A program made the position numbers and the translations under genes. A stretch of DNA of 64,000 bases from contig JAWWNJ010000064.1 in assembly GCA_037176885.1 (NCBI GenBank), positions 1,054,001 through 1,118,000 of the forward strand, in the 5' to 3' direction. Below the pieces are notes generated by a model, which made no database searches, had not been told where the DNA came from, and was given only the letters and a program-made list of their open reading frames with translations. The stretch is from Favolaschia claudopus. Lineage: Eukaryota; Basidiomycota; Agaricomycetes; Agaricales; Mycenaceae. Below, one piece after another: positions 37,673-48,460 of the stretch (its first letter is position 1; the number at the start of each line of letters is the position of its first letter).

Positions 37673-38088
37673 TCAATCTTTCTTGATGGCAGATGCGGCT
37701 TCTTCACAGAGAGATCAGCAAATCGGGCGTACCGTAGCTGAATAACAGCAGGGCCGTCTCACCTTTCGCTTTGCCTGTTTCGTAGCATGTTGAAAAAGAA
37801 CTCTGCCAAATCAAAATGACTTGCCTTGCGCCTTTTCTTGTGCTTTGGGATCCATGCCCCAAAAGCCCATGTAATAAGTACCTCCAACGATCGCCACTAG
37901 CCCGGCTGTGAGGAGAAGCTGTTTTGCAATGGAGAATCTCGAGTCAGATGTACATGGATGAGGTCGGTGTTCATGCTTACAGCGTTGTTCTGCCCCTTCG
38001 GTGTGTTAGCGTCAAACTTTCCACCGGGAGCAGCCATCTGGCGGCGAAGGTGTGTAGAATATAGTGCGCGGATTCGAGTGGGGAACAT
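37673..38088 (-). CDS. Small single-pass mitochondrial-type membrane protein
   Basis: Four short exons encode about 80 residues. Start ATG 38086-38088 gives a basic amphipathic presequence-like N-terminus (MFPTRIRALYSTHLRRQMAA). After a GTAAGC...AACAG intron the membrane helix LLLTAGLVAIVGGTYYMGFW follows, then GMDPKAQEKAQ. The next intron is GC-AG (CAAG|GCAAGT ... GAAACAG), with perfect GC-donor consensus. The last intron (GTGAGA...GTGAAG) joins GKAKE to AASAIKKD and TGA at 37673-37675. The layout suggests an inner-mitochondrial-membrane accessory or assembly protein. I do not recognise the exact family. Confidence 0.6.
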
Positions 38089-38555
38089 GGCGGTTACTGG
38101 TCAAGTGGCTGGTGAAGCCATGGGAAGCGACCAGCGGGTGAGAATGTAATGAATTGCGTATGTGTACGGTCTAAATTATACCTCTGAATATTCACTCTCT
38201 GCGTCATAGCGACAGCTGCTTTCATTGATGATGGTCTCATTAATCGACTGAGTTGTGGAAAACATAAAGGCAGAGCAATCTGTGCTCCGAAAGAGCATCA
38301 CCCAGGATTTCAAGATTATGGGACTCGAACGAAGACATATGGCGGTGCAGACAGACATGATCGGAGAGGTTGCGGAGGGTTGCGGAGAGGCATGGCAAAT
38401 TTAGAAAATTGGGACAAAAATAGACGTCTTGGGCTTGAATACACCGCTACATAGCAAAATGGTATTTTGCAGGGAAGTGAGTCCGTCGTAGCAACACAAG
38501 GGATTAGAGTTCAAGAGCGAGACTTGTAGGCGCTGCCGCAGACAACGAATCGACG

Positions 38556-38903
38556 ATGGCAAACAGAGATATTCTCAAGATGTGTGAAAACTCGGGGTTT
38601 ATTGTCAAAGTCACAAGGGAGAGTCGTTCCGAGCAACTAGCGCGGCACTGGGGACCGTTGACCGAGGAAAGCTTAGCTCCAGTTTTATTCCCCATTCCCG
38701 GTGTTATAGGGATAGGTTTCGCCAAAAATGAGAAAGGGGAGGCCGGTGAAGAAGGAAGCCATTTCCGATGTCGCCCTGTTGAACAGAGGGCCGTTGGTTC
38801 TGATTGTCTGTCAGGAAGGACGAAGCATCATGTTAACTTGATGTTGGCAGGAAGTATGGGAGTGAAAGTCGGGCGTAGAAGACAGATGGATGGCCCAAAG
38901 TAA
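38556..38903 (+). CDS. Possible hypothetical ORF
   Basis: 115 codons from ATG 38556 (MANRDILKMCENSGFIVKVT). No recognisable domain. The opposite strand is also open over 38504-38725, so coding status is doubtful. It lies in the gene-poor segment. Confidence 0.2.
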   Translation: MANRDILKMCENSGFIVKVTRESRSEQLARHWGPLTEESLAPVLFPIPGVIGIGFAKNEKGEAGEEGSHFRCRPVEQRAVGSDCLSGRTKHHVNLMLAGSMGVKVGRRRQMDGPK

Positions 38904-39179
38904 TTCCGCAAACTTGGATGCAAAAATCGGAGTCGATTGGGTACTTGACGGCAGTGGCCGTCAAGCGGCGGTGCGGATGAAGGTAGATCGTAGGAAGATT
39001 TTTTCGAGCACCCGGACATTAAGATATCGGCGGGCACAAGAAAACAGGGTACGGACTGCGACTCGGGACTGTGCACTGTTCAGGTGGACAAGACAAGATT
39101 GCGCCGGCGATCAAAAGCAATGGACCGGACAATCATTGGGTGACCGTTCTTCGAACTGAACTATAACCTCACAAGTACC

Positions 39180-40600
39180 TCGCCCCTCGCCAACCCATCG
39201 CTGCATCTTCGCTGAATATAGCTACTGTGCCTTGTATCGCCGTCTAGAGGCTGAGCCTGTCTGGCTTCTGTCTTATTCCAGAGTCATCCAGAAGACACCT
39301 GAAAGTGAAGCCTCGGAAGTGGACAGTGCATTGGGAGACTCAGAGTCAGAATCTTCTCCGACCCGGAGTCGTCGACGCAGCGGCGCCACCTCCTGGCTAA
39401 TAGAAAGCGGACGAAAAGGATCTTGTAGTAATCGTTCCCTCGTCGAACTCGACCCACTCTTCACCCCATTTCTCAACACCTGAATCACACTTGCCACCGA
39501 ACTCGGAGTTTTCACATCGTTCCCGCGATATCGCATTATCTGCAATCTCCGTCTAATTCCATTGCCTCTGCCTTGTCTGCCCTTCAAGTACAGCTGTACG
39601 GGTTAAAGTTCATCTCGATGTGTCACCGCTGCGGTGTCTGAACCTGCGAGAAGAGACGAGAAGCTGACGGGATTTGCATCCACGACTGTCTGCGATGAGT
39701 ATGTCCGAGTCCCCGGACGTTCGAGCCCGACCATACAAAGCTAATTTTTCTTCGTTCAGGTACTCTTACGTCCAATGGATCGTCTCGCTCAGCGTTCAGC
39801 TTCTACCCAACATCAGGTGGGCCAAAGCACTGTCCTTTCCGCCTTTTTCGGTAGCCGTAATTGCAACATGCATCGTCAACGGAGGAGACAACGCCGACAC
39901 TCTCACGGTACGTAGGTCTAAACTTACTTGGTGTGGTTCCAAGAAGCGTCGGAATCTCAGACGGTACTCTTTTGTGCGTTTGTCAATCTCTCAGCACAGT
40001 GATTCATCTATCGCGGCAGTCATGCTACTCCGATGGCAGTGAATATGGAAATCAAAGATGCCAGCTCGCGACCATCTTGACGCGAGGAATTTCTCTGCAG
40101 CCAGCCAAGATCAAGGTAAACAAACGTGGACGCGGAACTATACACTCTTGTTCAACCTGTTCACACCAACATGATATCTAAAACGATCTAACCACATCGA
40201 ACGCCTGTGAATAGTGTTACTTTGACGACAGATTCGTCTATTTAATTCAGTCGCGGACGGAGTACATGTTCTCATGACCCGCTTGGGCTTGACTCGACTT
40301 CAAGTTTCAGTCTACTACTGAAGCACTTGTTCGAGCTACTAGGACTCAAGAAGAAGGTCGTATCAAACGTCTGATAGCCAATGTACTGGACCCAATTCAC
40401 GTTCTTGAACGCACAGAAGCGCTACTAGCTGTTGTCTCAGACTCTCAGGCTTCAGCCTGTAGTCCGGAACATGAGAAGCTTCGGTCACGACGTCATCATG
40501 ACATCACGTTCCAACTTTCTTTCACGGTTCGCTCAAGTTCTTTCGGTTGTGCACAAAGATAACACAGAGAGGAAGCAGTCGAAAGGAATTGATAAGTTAC
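39180..40600. other. Coding-like fragments, no gene model
   Basis: Several open blocks on the plus strand: 39232-39480 (Ser/Glu-rich, DSALGDSESESSPT), 39694-39900 (MSMSESPDVRARPYKANFSS) with a pyrimidine-rich acceptor GTTCAG at 39760, and a stretch without ATG from a TTTCAG acceptor near 40313 to TAA near 40562 (LVRATRTQEEGRIKRLIANV). They may be exons of one unrecognised gene, but phases could not be made to agree throughout. Confidence 0.25.
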
Positions 40601-40612
40601 ACTAGAAAGAAA

Positions 40613-41109
40613 TTATATGTGCTCTACAGTATGGCTAACCCCCGTACATAACCCGAAAAGACCAAAAAACTGTGAATGTTGCAAAATCGCGCGCCAAACG
40701 GTGCGGGCCCCGGAAAAGTCGGTGCAGCGCAGAGTCATGCACTTGGATGGAAGGCCAGGGACGGTGGAGGGTGTCGGCGGGGCCAGCGTAGATAAATACA
40801 TGGCGAGACGACTCGACGACTGGCGCGGAGTCTGGTAAGTGTCGGCCGCTGAGGCGCGTGCTGCCACTGCTATCTGCGCGCAATGAAACGCCAGTAAATG
40901 GTGTTTGGTGGTTCAGTGCCGGGAACAGAATCATCTGAGCGTTGTGTATGAGAGGAAGAAAGGATGGAAATGCTAAATGACTCACGATCCCGTATACACT
41001 CCCAGACTTGGACACTCCGTGTGGAGGGATCCCAAACGCCGCACTGGCTATATAGAGACCAATGCTGGTTGCGGGCCCATATCTTTGTGGAAACACCGAT
41101 AGTGGTCAT
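40613..41109 (-). CDS. Possible two-exon gene, frame unresolved
   Basis: ATG at 41107-41109 opens MTTIGVSTKIWARNQHW, but a shifted frame reads better in the same place (GPATSIGLYIASAAFGIPPH). A GTGAGT donor near 40990 and a GCGCAG acceptor near 40873 would join it to IAVAARASAADTYQTPRQSS and a stop at 40613. A one-base shift near the start separates the ATG from that better frame. Either a small upstream exon exists or this is a damaged gene. No family recognised. Confidence 0.25.
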
Positions 41110-41248
41110 TGTGAAGTAGAGCGCAGGGGGGATGGTAAGAGGGTGGTTGCGGAGCGTTAAGACATAAGGTAGACCCCATCCACCTTAAATATCAATTTGG
41201 AGCCACCGGCCGCCCGATTAGGAACTTCATCCAGATCTCAATGGATCA

Positions 41249-41575
41249 GTGATGCGCTTCCCACGACCCATGAGGTGTTCTTTTTTACGAACAACTTACG
41301 AGATGCATCCTGTGCTCAAACTCCCAAGGCCCGACGATGTTCAGTATCATTTTCTCGAAGATACGGACCTCAAGGCTGGCTCAACGTGCCCATGCACCGG
41401 CATCTTCCTTGAATCCTTCGTCTGGTTCAGACTGGTCACGGTGGAGAAAAAACCCTGTGTTTCGGATGCACGGGGCTCTGTTGCGAGGCTACCCTTGACT
41501 TGGCGCGACCAAGTGGTTATCCCCAACAAGTCTGCAAAAGCCTTTGTTTTCAGACCTTTCACAGAGCCAGATTAA
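41249..41575 (+). CDS. Possible hypothetical ORF
   Basis: 108 codons, with an internal Met at 41303 (MHPVLKLPRPDDVQYHFL). It reads like ordinary soluble protein (for example GIFLESFVWFRLVTV) but has no known domain, no splice signals and no supporting neighbours. Confidence 0.25.
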   Translation: MMRFPRPMRCSFLRTTYEMHPVLKLPRPDDVQYHFLEDTDLKAGSTCPCTGIFLESFVWFRLVTVEKKPCVSDARGSVARLPLTWRDQVVIPNKSAKAFVFRPFTEPD

Positions 41576-41963
41576 AAAAACGCGTCCGAAACAAGTGTCC
41601 AGGCATGAAAACCAGTGCAGTTCTTGTCAACTTGTTGTCCGGATTCCAAGCCCTTTGTCCCGTGTGGGTCGCGTTCTCAGCGCGTTTTTTATATCTGACA
41701 CGGAAGTGATACCGTGCAGGGCGCCTTGTCAGCTAGTGTATCCTATATTTCCGTCAGTCACATCCAATAAAAAAGCTATTCAGCCCCGAAGCCGAGCATC
41801 GGCCTGTTCGGTGCGAGATCTTGCAATGCTATTATTGTCTCGATTCGTCTCCATAATGCGAGAAAATTGAATAAGTGACCGTGGCACTGTTACTTACGTA
41901 GTGTCGAATGAACGTGGCTGTGCACATTACTTCCAAAGTGTCTACAACCTGGATGCGTGAAAT

Positions 41964-42227
41964 ATGGCCATGAATTACCATTCCCCCAACAAAATTGCAG
42001 GTAATCATTTTGTCTCCGACATAGGCTTACTCAATATTTCGCAGTTCCGCTCTTTCGCCGGCCTCTTCGTTTTATTTGGCTCCAGTTTTTACATTGCAAA
42101 GCGAATTGTGAACAGCAGAAGGACAAGCGAGCTTGAGGATTATCGTGCACAACAACGTGAGCTATACATACGGCCCTTGCATACCGCAGCTCGAGGAGCT
42201 GATTGGACCAGACGTCGACTCAGCTGA
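41964..42227 (+). CDS. Small predicted membrane protein
   Basis: Start ATG 41964 (MAMNYHSPNKIA). A hydrophobic helix FAGLFVLFGSSFYIAKRIV is followed by a basic-acidic stretch NSRRTSELEDYRAQQ, the usual shape of a small mitochondrial or ER single-pass protein. A GTAATC...TTCGCAG candidate intron (44 bp) would break the frame, so I read through it. A GTGAGC donor near 42155 could add a different C-terminus. Family not recognised. Confidence 0.4.
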   Translation: MAMNYHSPNKIAGNHFVSDIGLLNISQFRSFAGLFVLFGSSFYIAKRIVNSRRTSELEDYRAQQRELYIRPLHTAARGADWTRRRLS

Positions 42228-44843
42228 ACCGGCACGAGAGCATACAAAAGATCAGGCATAGCTGACTGTCAGGCAATCACCAACCGTTTCGGTCTTCAGG
42301 CGACCACACAGCGGGCTTGCTATGTAAATGTCGGTACGACCGAGGAACAGTACTAGCAGGGGCGACGAAGCAACGACGAAGGGAAAATAGAGTTGTTGAG
42401 TATCAATCCGTGGCATTCCCTTTCTGCCATTCATTTACCTCTGCGACCGAGGAAGAGCATAACTCAATGCTGATGATTAAGGTTGTATCAAATACATGTA
42501 GATCCTTCACGCTGGCATTTTAATCATTGTATGATGTTATGCTTCTCATGAATTTCACCACCATTTGTTCGGGTCCGCAACGCAGCATCTGGGCTTGTGA
42601 AAGCAACATCGAATGGTTTACGAAGTGGAATATATCTTGTTTGCGCGACCTGAGCATCTTGCTTGATGGCGGCTGCTCAGCGCTCGACACCCGTCATCTC
42701 AATTCTTCAAAGTCTCACCGGTCTCACCAACGGCCGAAATCCGAAACTCTCCGAGCCGCAAGTTGGAACTTTTCGGATTCAAAACGGCAGAATTGTGCAC
42801 TCACTCATACAAATTCAATTGTATTTCATTTAGTGGGTCTCGATCTCGGTGTTGAACGTTGAACGTTGGGCGCTAGCACCGATCGAGGCAGCCGGCGGCA
42901 TAACCATGCTTCGGCTGCGAAAGTTGCCAGGCACATTGACAGCGTGGTCAGATAGGGATAGGTTTGTAGGTCCATGCTGACATGGTATTTGTAGTTAGTA
43001 CAAATAGGGGTCTAGAGACTGGCCCGCGGCGAAGCATATAGACCGAAGTACCCTGAGATTGACAAGAGTACATAGAGTATACATTGATTCGTATTGGATG
43101 CGCCTTGATGATGACCACTTGTAGAATTTCGTTCCACGAAAAGATCCAGAGCGTTCAGTAAATGGCAGGGCCGGTGGTTATACGAAGAAACGCGAGCGAG
43201 GCAACCGTGTCGCTTCAGGGTGAGCTGGAAACAATGCGAACTACAGACAACATTGAAGATGTTATCGATGGCCTCACCAACACAAGGACGACAAATCGGT
43301 GGGTGGCGAGTGGCCGAAAATGGTGATGACGCGCGAATGAGGTCGTTCAGTCGCAGCCGGTCCCAATTGCGGGACACAAACGCTATTCCGCTTCAAAAGA
43401 TGGTAAGATAGGACAGGATAAGACCCCAAGATCCGCAGGAGGCTTCACTCGTCCTGGTTCTTACTTCTGAAACCTCGCCAGCGGGCCTTCATGCGTCTTC
43501 ATTCCTTCCTCGACCGCGGAACTCGTACTGAACCAGGAGCAAATTTGGCGGGAAACATAGATCCGAGCCAAATGCCCGGTAAATAAAGCAAAGACGAAGG
43601 ATAAGCAACAGAGACGAAAGTAAGCCGATCTTTTGCGACGCCGACACAATAACTTGCCGTTGTAATCTTCCCCAGATCCGATTTATTCATCTCAATGAAA
43701 TATGGATACCGCGGGTGTGGCGCTTCGAGGCGAGATCAGAAGGGAGAAAAGTATTATGGACTCATTGTAGAGTCCGAAATCGATTGCGGGAGACAAGAGA
43801 CTGCTGGATTGGCTATAGCCTGAGATGAGGCCTTAGAGTTTCTATGGTCGCATGTTGACGATAAGCTCTTGCTTTAATATGTCCACGAGGGGATTTGGGT
43901 GAGCAGGCAGCCGTGTTCGTTCGAGTTCAAGTTGACCCAGGGCACCGACTCCGAGGAGGCACCTGAAGCTTGTATCCACTGGCAGAATCTTTGATACTCA
44001 TACGGCCAGATACGACGCGGAGCGGGAGCGAGACAAGAGACCTAGATTCGAGTGGAGGTGAGGAGAATCGGTTAGGTCGAGGGTGTATCTCAAACGGGGG
44101 GGTCGATTACATTGAAGGTGGGGGTATCACAATGAGCAAGAGTTGGAAACATGAAAGTCACGGTAACGTGACCTGTGTTTTGTGAATTGTTGACGTCACG
44201 AAACTCCTTGCTGCGGGCCAGCGATACTATATCTAACGTATCACGCTTCTTACCTTACAGTACACTTGTCCGGGAGTTAACTCAAACAGACTCAAACGAT
44301 GTATCATATGGATTTTACCAATCACATTTATTTTGTGCGTCGAACCCGACGCTGCATCGTTAAGTACCTATCTAAAGCTACAACCTATGATGCCAAAAGT
44401 AGTCCGTTCGGGCCTGTTGAAGGTAGTGCCAACCTAAGAGATATGTGGGATAGCAGGGTAAAGGTAGGGGCGTTTATAGTGTGGGGAATACGGTAGCGGA
44501 CGTGGATTAAATTGGGGGATGTACGAGGTTGGGAGTTGGGAGTGGGTAGGAGGGGTAGTTCGTGGGCTGGGATAGCAAGAAGCAGCATATGAGAGTTAAA
44601 GAAAACAATAAGACAAGCATGATGTAAGATGGATAGGATTAAACATGGGGGAAGGGGATACGACGGTGGTTCTGGCAAGTGGATGGGGGAAGATGATATG
44701 ATAGTAAAATACACGAACCACCGAAGAGGCTTTATTTTGTACAGCCTTGCTTAATTGGGGGCGAAGAGTTTCATCGACTGGAAAGGCGACAATGGGAAGA
44801 CGAGGGTGGATGGCTGGGGCGTGGACAGCGCCGCAAATGGATG
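42228..44843. other. Gene-poor region, no gene model
   Basis: Only short open frames. On the minus strand near 43461-43690 two frames compete: one starts MNKSDLGKITTA, the other ends VEEGMKTHEGPLARFQK. A tiny spliced gene is possible there, but I could not join it. Nothing else is supported. The right end holds the 3' region of the bZIP gene. Confidence 0.4.
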
Positions 44844-46465
44844 TCAATCCTTCCAACCATCGAAACGGATGTGGTTCTCTCTCAAGAGCTCGACTCCCTT
44901 TTCTGCACGCTTCTTCCATAAAGCCACTTCAGCCGTCAGGGACGCGACCTGAGCCTCTGTCTCCTGCTGGTTTTGCAGCTTCCTCCTGCGACTCGCTCTT
45001 GCTGCCAACGTATTCAACCTCCGCTTGTGGTCGATCATCTCCTGCTCGCTTAACGTTGGACTCGGAGGCTCCTCGTCTCCATCAGGAAAGGCCGTACTGT
45101 GTTTGCGTTTCTTCTGAAACGTCGCGGGTACGGCTTTGCGCGAAGTTGCCGACGGTAGAACGTAAGTACGCTTCTGTGTCGGGGCATCCAGCGGAGTGAG
45201 CGACTCTGGCTTGAGGTTCTTGCGTGTGCCCGTCACAGCAGCACGCCGCCGTGTTGGACGCGCACGAGGAGCTTCGAGGGCAGGGGAGGCAGGGGTGGTG
45301 TTTTGAGACGTAGGACCCGAGAACACGGTTGTAACTGGATCGATGAAGTCGAGGGCGGGGGTGGAGGGAGAGATGGTAAACAATTTTCCGGACAGAGGGA
45401 GTTTGGGTGCAATGGTCACGACTTGGTTGGTGATAGGAACTTCTTGAATACCACCAAAGAGGTTTAGGTGCTGATATATCCCCACTCCGTCATCGCTCGT
45501 GTCCGGCATGACGGGTGTGCCGAGGAGCTCGCTTAGGGGACTGTCCTCATAAGGGGAGGTGGCATAATCCTGCCCCGGTGTTTCGAATGGCGATGTAAGA
45601 TAAGACGCCGAGGCAAACGACGGGCCACCGTATGATGATAACTCTTCAAAATACGGGGACATCTCAATGTCATTGGCATTGTCAGAAAACGCGGGCAGCG
45701 TTGGGTCGAAGTCGTCGCCAAAACCTCGATACTCTGGGGAAGCTGGATGCGGAGGCAAGGAGTCAATTAGGGTGCTAAGACATGAATAGAAGAGGCGTTA
45801 CCTTCGAGATCCAAATCTTGCATCATGTTCATAGTGTTTGCTGTGCCCACGAGATCATTGGGCACAGCAGTTGTGGCTTCCGCACTGTGTGCGACATGCT
45901 CAGAGGGCTGTTGAGACAGCATTTGTAGATAGCCCGAACAAAGGTCTGTGTCGGCGAACTGAGTGGAGGGCTGTTTTGGGGGTGAATTTTGTCTGTGGTG
46001 AGTGACTGGACGTGGTGGAGGAGGGAAATTCCGGGGGAGGCCATAATGGGCAGCAAGTTCGCTGGGAGACGGAAAAACCGCAGGAGTCCGAAGACTGGGT
46101 GAATGATTTATCGGGACATTGTCGGAATTGGGGAAAGATTCAAAGGGTGTCGCGGATAGGCCATTGAAACGAGGAGCCGGTGACGGGGGACGAAAAGAGC
46201 CCGAGATATTCAGAGACTGAACATCATCGCGCTGAGTTGTGTAGGTGTTATGTGATGGGACGGAAATCGCGGCGTCTGAGGTAGTGTTCAGTGGCCTGCG
46301 TCTGGAATCCGAAGTCAGCTGGGGCTGGTCAAAATCATCACGATCGTATTCATCGCTGGCGGTGGAAGATAGCATGGGTAAGGTTTGCCAGGATGCTGTT
46401 CCCATAGGGGAAGAGTGCGTCGATGGCGACGGCGCCCATGACGCGACTTGTGTATGATAATTCAT
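44844..46465 (-). CDS. bZIP transcription factor, GCN4/CPC1 type
   Basis: Two exons. The start is ATG 46463-46465 (MNYHTQVASWAPSPSTHSSP); a GTAACG...CATCCAG intron near 45742-45801 joins LDLE to ASPEYRGFGDDFDPTLPAFS. The N-terminal two-thirds is Ser/Pro/Thr-rich with acidic-hydrophobic patches (DIEMSPYFEEL, DSPLSELLGTP) typical of activation domains. The C-terminus holds the basic region HKRRLNTLAARASRRRK (NxxAAxxSR core as in Gcn4) and a leucine-zipper-like stretch with heptads (QVASLTAEVALWKKRAEKGV), ending RFDGWKD. About 515 residues. Gcn4/Cpc1 factors turn on amino-acid biosynthesis genes on starvation. Short upstream reading frames (46624-46644 and 46659-46700) fit translational control like that of GCN4. 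Confidence 0.85.
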
Positions 46466-46623
46466 GAAATCGGTAATAATATTTGTGAGATTTACTGGTG
46501 CTTCACGCTGCCAGCAAAGACGCAGACGTAGGAACGATAAAGCGACGCGAAAGGATGAAAAGTGGACTCACAAAGAGCCTCACAAGAGCAACTGCGGCGC
46601 AGATGGTGGTACACCACCGTTTG

Positions 46624-46644
46624 TCACGGACGTCCAAATGACAT
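46624..46644 (-). promoter_or_regulatory. Upstream ORF (6 codons) of the bZIP gene
   Basis: ATG at 46642-46644, coding MSFGRP then TGA, 159 nt before the bZIP start. No other ATG lies between it and the main start on this strand. It functions only if the transcript begins upstream, which is not known. Confidence 0.5.
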
Positions 46645-46658
46645 GTTGATGTCTGATG

Positions 46659-46700
46659 TCAGTGTGTCATCTCCGGAACATCCCCAGGAGACCGAAACAT
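46659..46700 (-). promoter_or_regulatory. Upstream ORF(s) of the bZIP gene
   Basis: A 13-codon frame from ATG 46698-46700 (MFRSPGDVPEMTH, TGA) that contains a second in-frame ATG giving the 3-codon peptide MTH (46659-46670). A further ATG in another frame (MFRR) ends in a stop overlapping that ATG. Which is used depends on the transcription start. Confidence 0.45.
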
Positions 46701-48460
46701 CGATTCCCAGGCAATCGACAGGCAGCGATGTTCTGGGGACATCCTGCGCTCGAGGTTTCTGGACATATTTCGGATTTGCTGACGACGGTTCCGGCTTCCC
46801 ATTAAATGATAAATTTTAATTCATAAAATTGTAAAAAAAAAAAGAATGAATTCAAGTGTGTACATAAAATCAAAGTACACTCGAGTACACTACAATTCTA
46901 AGAGAGAGCGCGGGGAGAGAGCAATGAGAGGAGAGGAGGAGAGTGAATGCATGAAACGAGAGGCAGGGCGGGGAAGGGGACTCGAGGTGGGAGAGGGACT
47001 TGAGTCTTGAACACACGGAGGGGTGAGTGGAAAGAGCGCTTGAAGTGGGAAGAGGACTTGAAGGGACAATATTGAGGTGCTTGGGTGCTTGAGGTAGGCG
47101 CTTCTGAAGCTTGCAGTCTTGATTTTTGAGGGTTTGGAGCTTGCGACCCCGGGGTTTTGCAGCCTTGAGATCTCGCGCACTTGAAATCCTGACTCTTGCT
47201 CTCTTGCCCTCGACGAAAGCTTGCTCCGAACCATACTTGCGACAGCCATTGGCCTTGAAGCACCTTGATGTGTGTGCGGTCAAAGATAAAGAGCCTCTGA
47301 AGAGGCGAGCATGGGGAGTGGGCAAACAGGGTGGGGGGAAGAAGAAGGGAGAAGACAAGAGCGACGACGTGGCAGCCAAGACTGACAAACATCAACATGA
47401 CAACACGTTGCCACGTGTAAATTTGACACCGCCTCTTCTTTGGATTTCTTGCCAAGTTGGAGTCGAAGTCTCTTCTGCGAGCGGGGAAGTATATACAGGC
47501 TGCTCGAAACCTTTGAAGAGGAGATTTTATAGACTCCCAAAAGAACTATCTATTGTAAATGCAAACATCCCTCGAGTCCACAGGCTTAACAACATGAGGT
47601 AGACACTTGAGATTCTCAGAGCAGGCTGGGATATTCTGAGATGTCCTTGGAACCTCCACCAGCTCATCGAGCTGAGGTTCTGCGGACGTTCCGGAAAATG
47701 AGCTTCCCTGGACATCGCCAATTATTGTTCCGGGGAGATCAGGCCTCGGACATCATTTCCACATCCTGTCAAAATGGTGGTGTAAGAGGCAAGGAGCACT
47801 CGGCTTACGCAAGCATCGCCCACAACAGCTCTGACTCGTTCTTCTTCCCACGCTCATTAGTAAACGCGTCGCGGTCGCGTTGCCCAATAATCAGCTGCCA
47901 ACACTCTTTTTTTTTCCTTCTGGAACGTTATCGATCTTTCTGCTTCTCGCGTCCACGTCCATCTCAACGAGAAATTCTAAGGATTTTCTCTGTGCTCCAG
48001 TGGGTTCATACGACTCAAGTCAGTGGCAGCCAAGAATCTCAAGAAACCCGACGACCGCCCAGCGATGTTGCGGACATCTCTATGCAAGTTGTTTGGAGAA
48101 ACTTCCATGAGCTTCGGCGGACTACGGTTCGACTTCAGTCTGCACCCGCTCCCCGTTCACAAATCGGAAAACATTACCACTGTCTAAGCTTGCAGTCTTC
48201 TTCTCCAGATTGGCACCGTCCTAACTCGGAGGCTCTCTCTCATTCGGACAATACGCCCGACAGTAGAGGCTGAGCTTATGTGTATCGAGAGCTATGGCTA
48301 TATGTATACCCGGCTCAAACTCGCGCGAAGTCCAGGCCTCGTGATGGATGTCAACAGTCGTGATTCCCGTCTCCCTCCGACTCCTCACACGTCTGAATTT
48401 TTTAGGTTTCGCGATGTTATGTTATAGCTTTATGTTATAGCTGCTCTCTTTCCCCTCACC
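46701..48460. other. Intergenic region with a degenerate CTTGA-rich repeat
   Basis: No gene supported. Between about 46990 and 47270 the plus strand carries roughly ten scattered CTTGA/CTTGAAG motifs, a degenerate simple repeat. An open frame at 47641-48273 (plus) has no domain and an odd composition. The last 200 bp hold the promoter of the TPR/F-box gene. Confidence 0.4.

Noticed and set aside
43461..43690. A PET117-like small gene starting MNKSDLGKITTA
   Set aside because: The resemblance is limited to a few N-terminal residues, and no splice path gives a matching C-terminus.
47641..48273. 210-codon plus-strand frame as a gene
   Set aside because: No domain, irregular composition, no conserved start context. 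It lies in the intergenic region upstream of the TPR/F-box gene.
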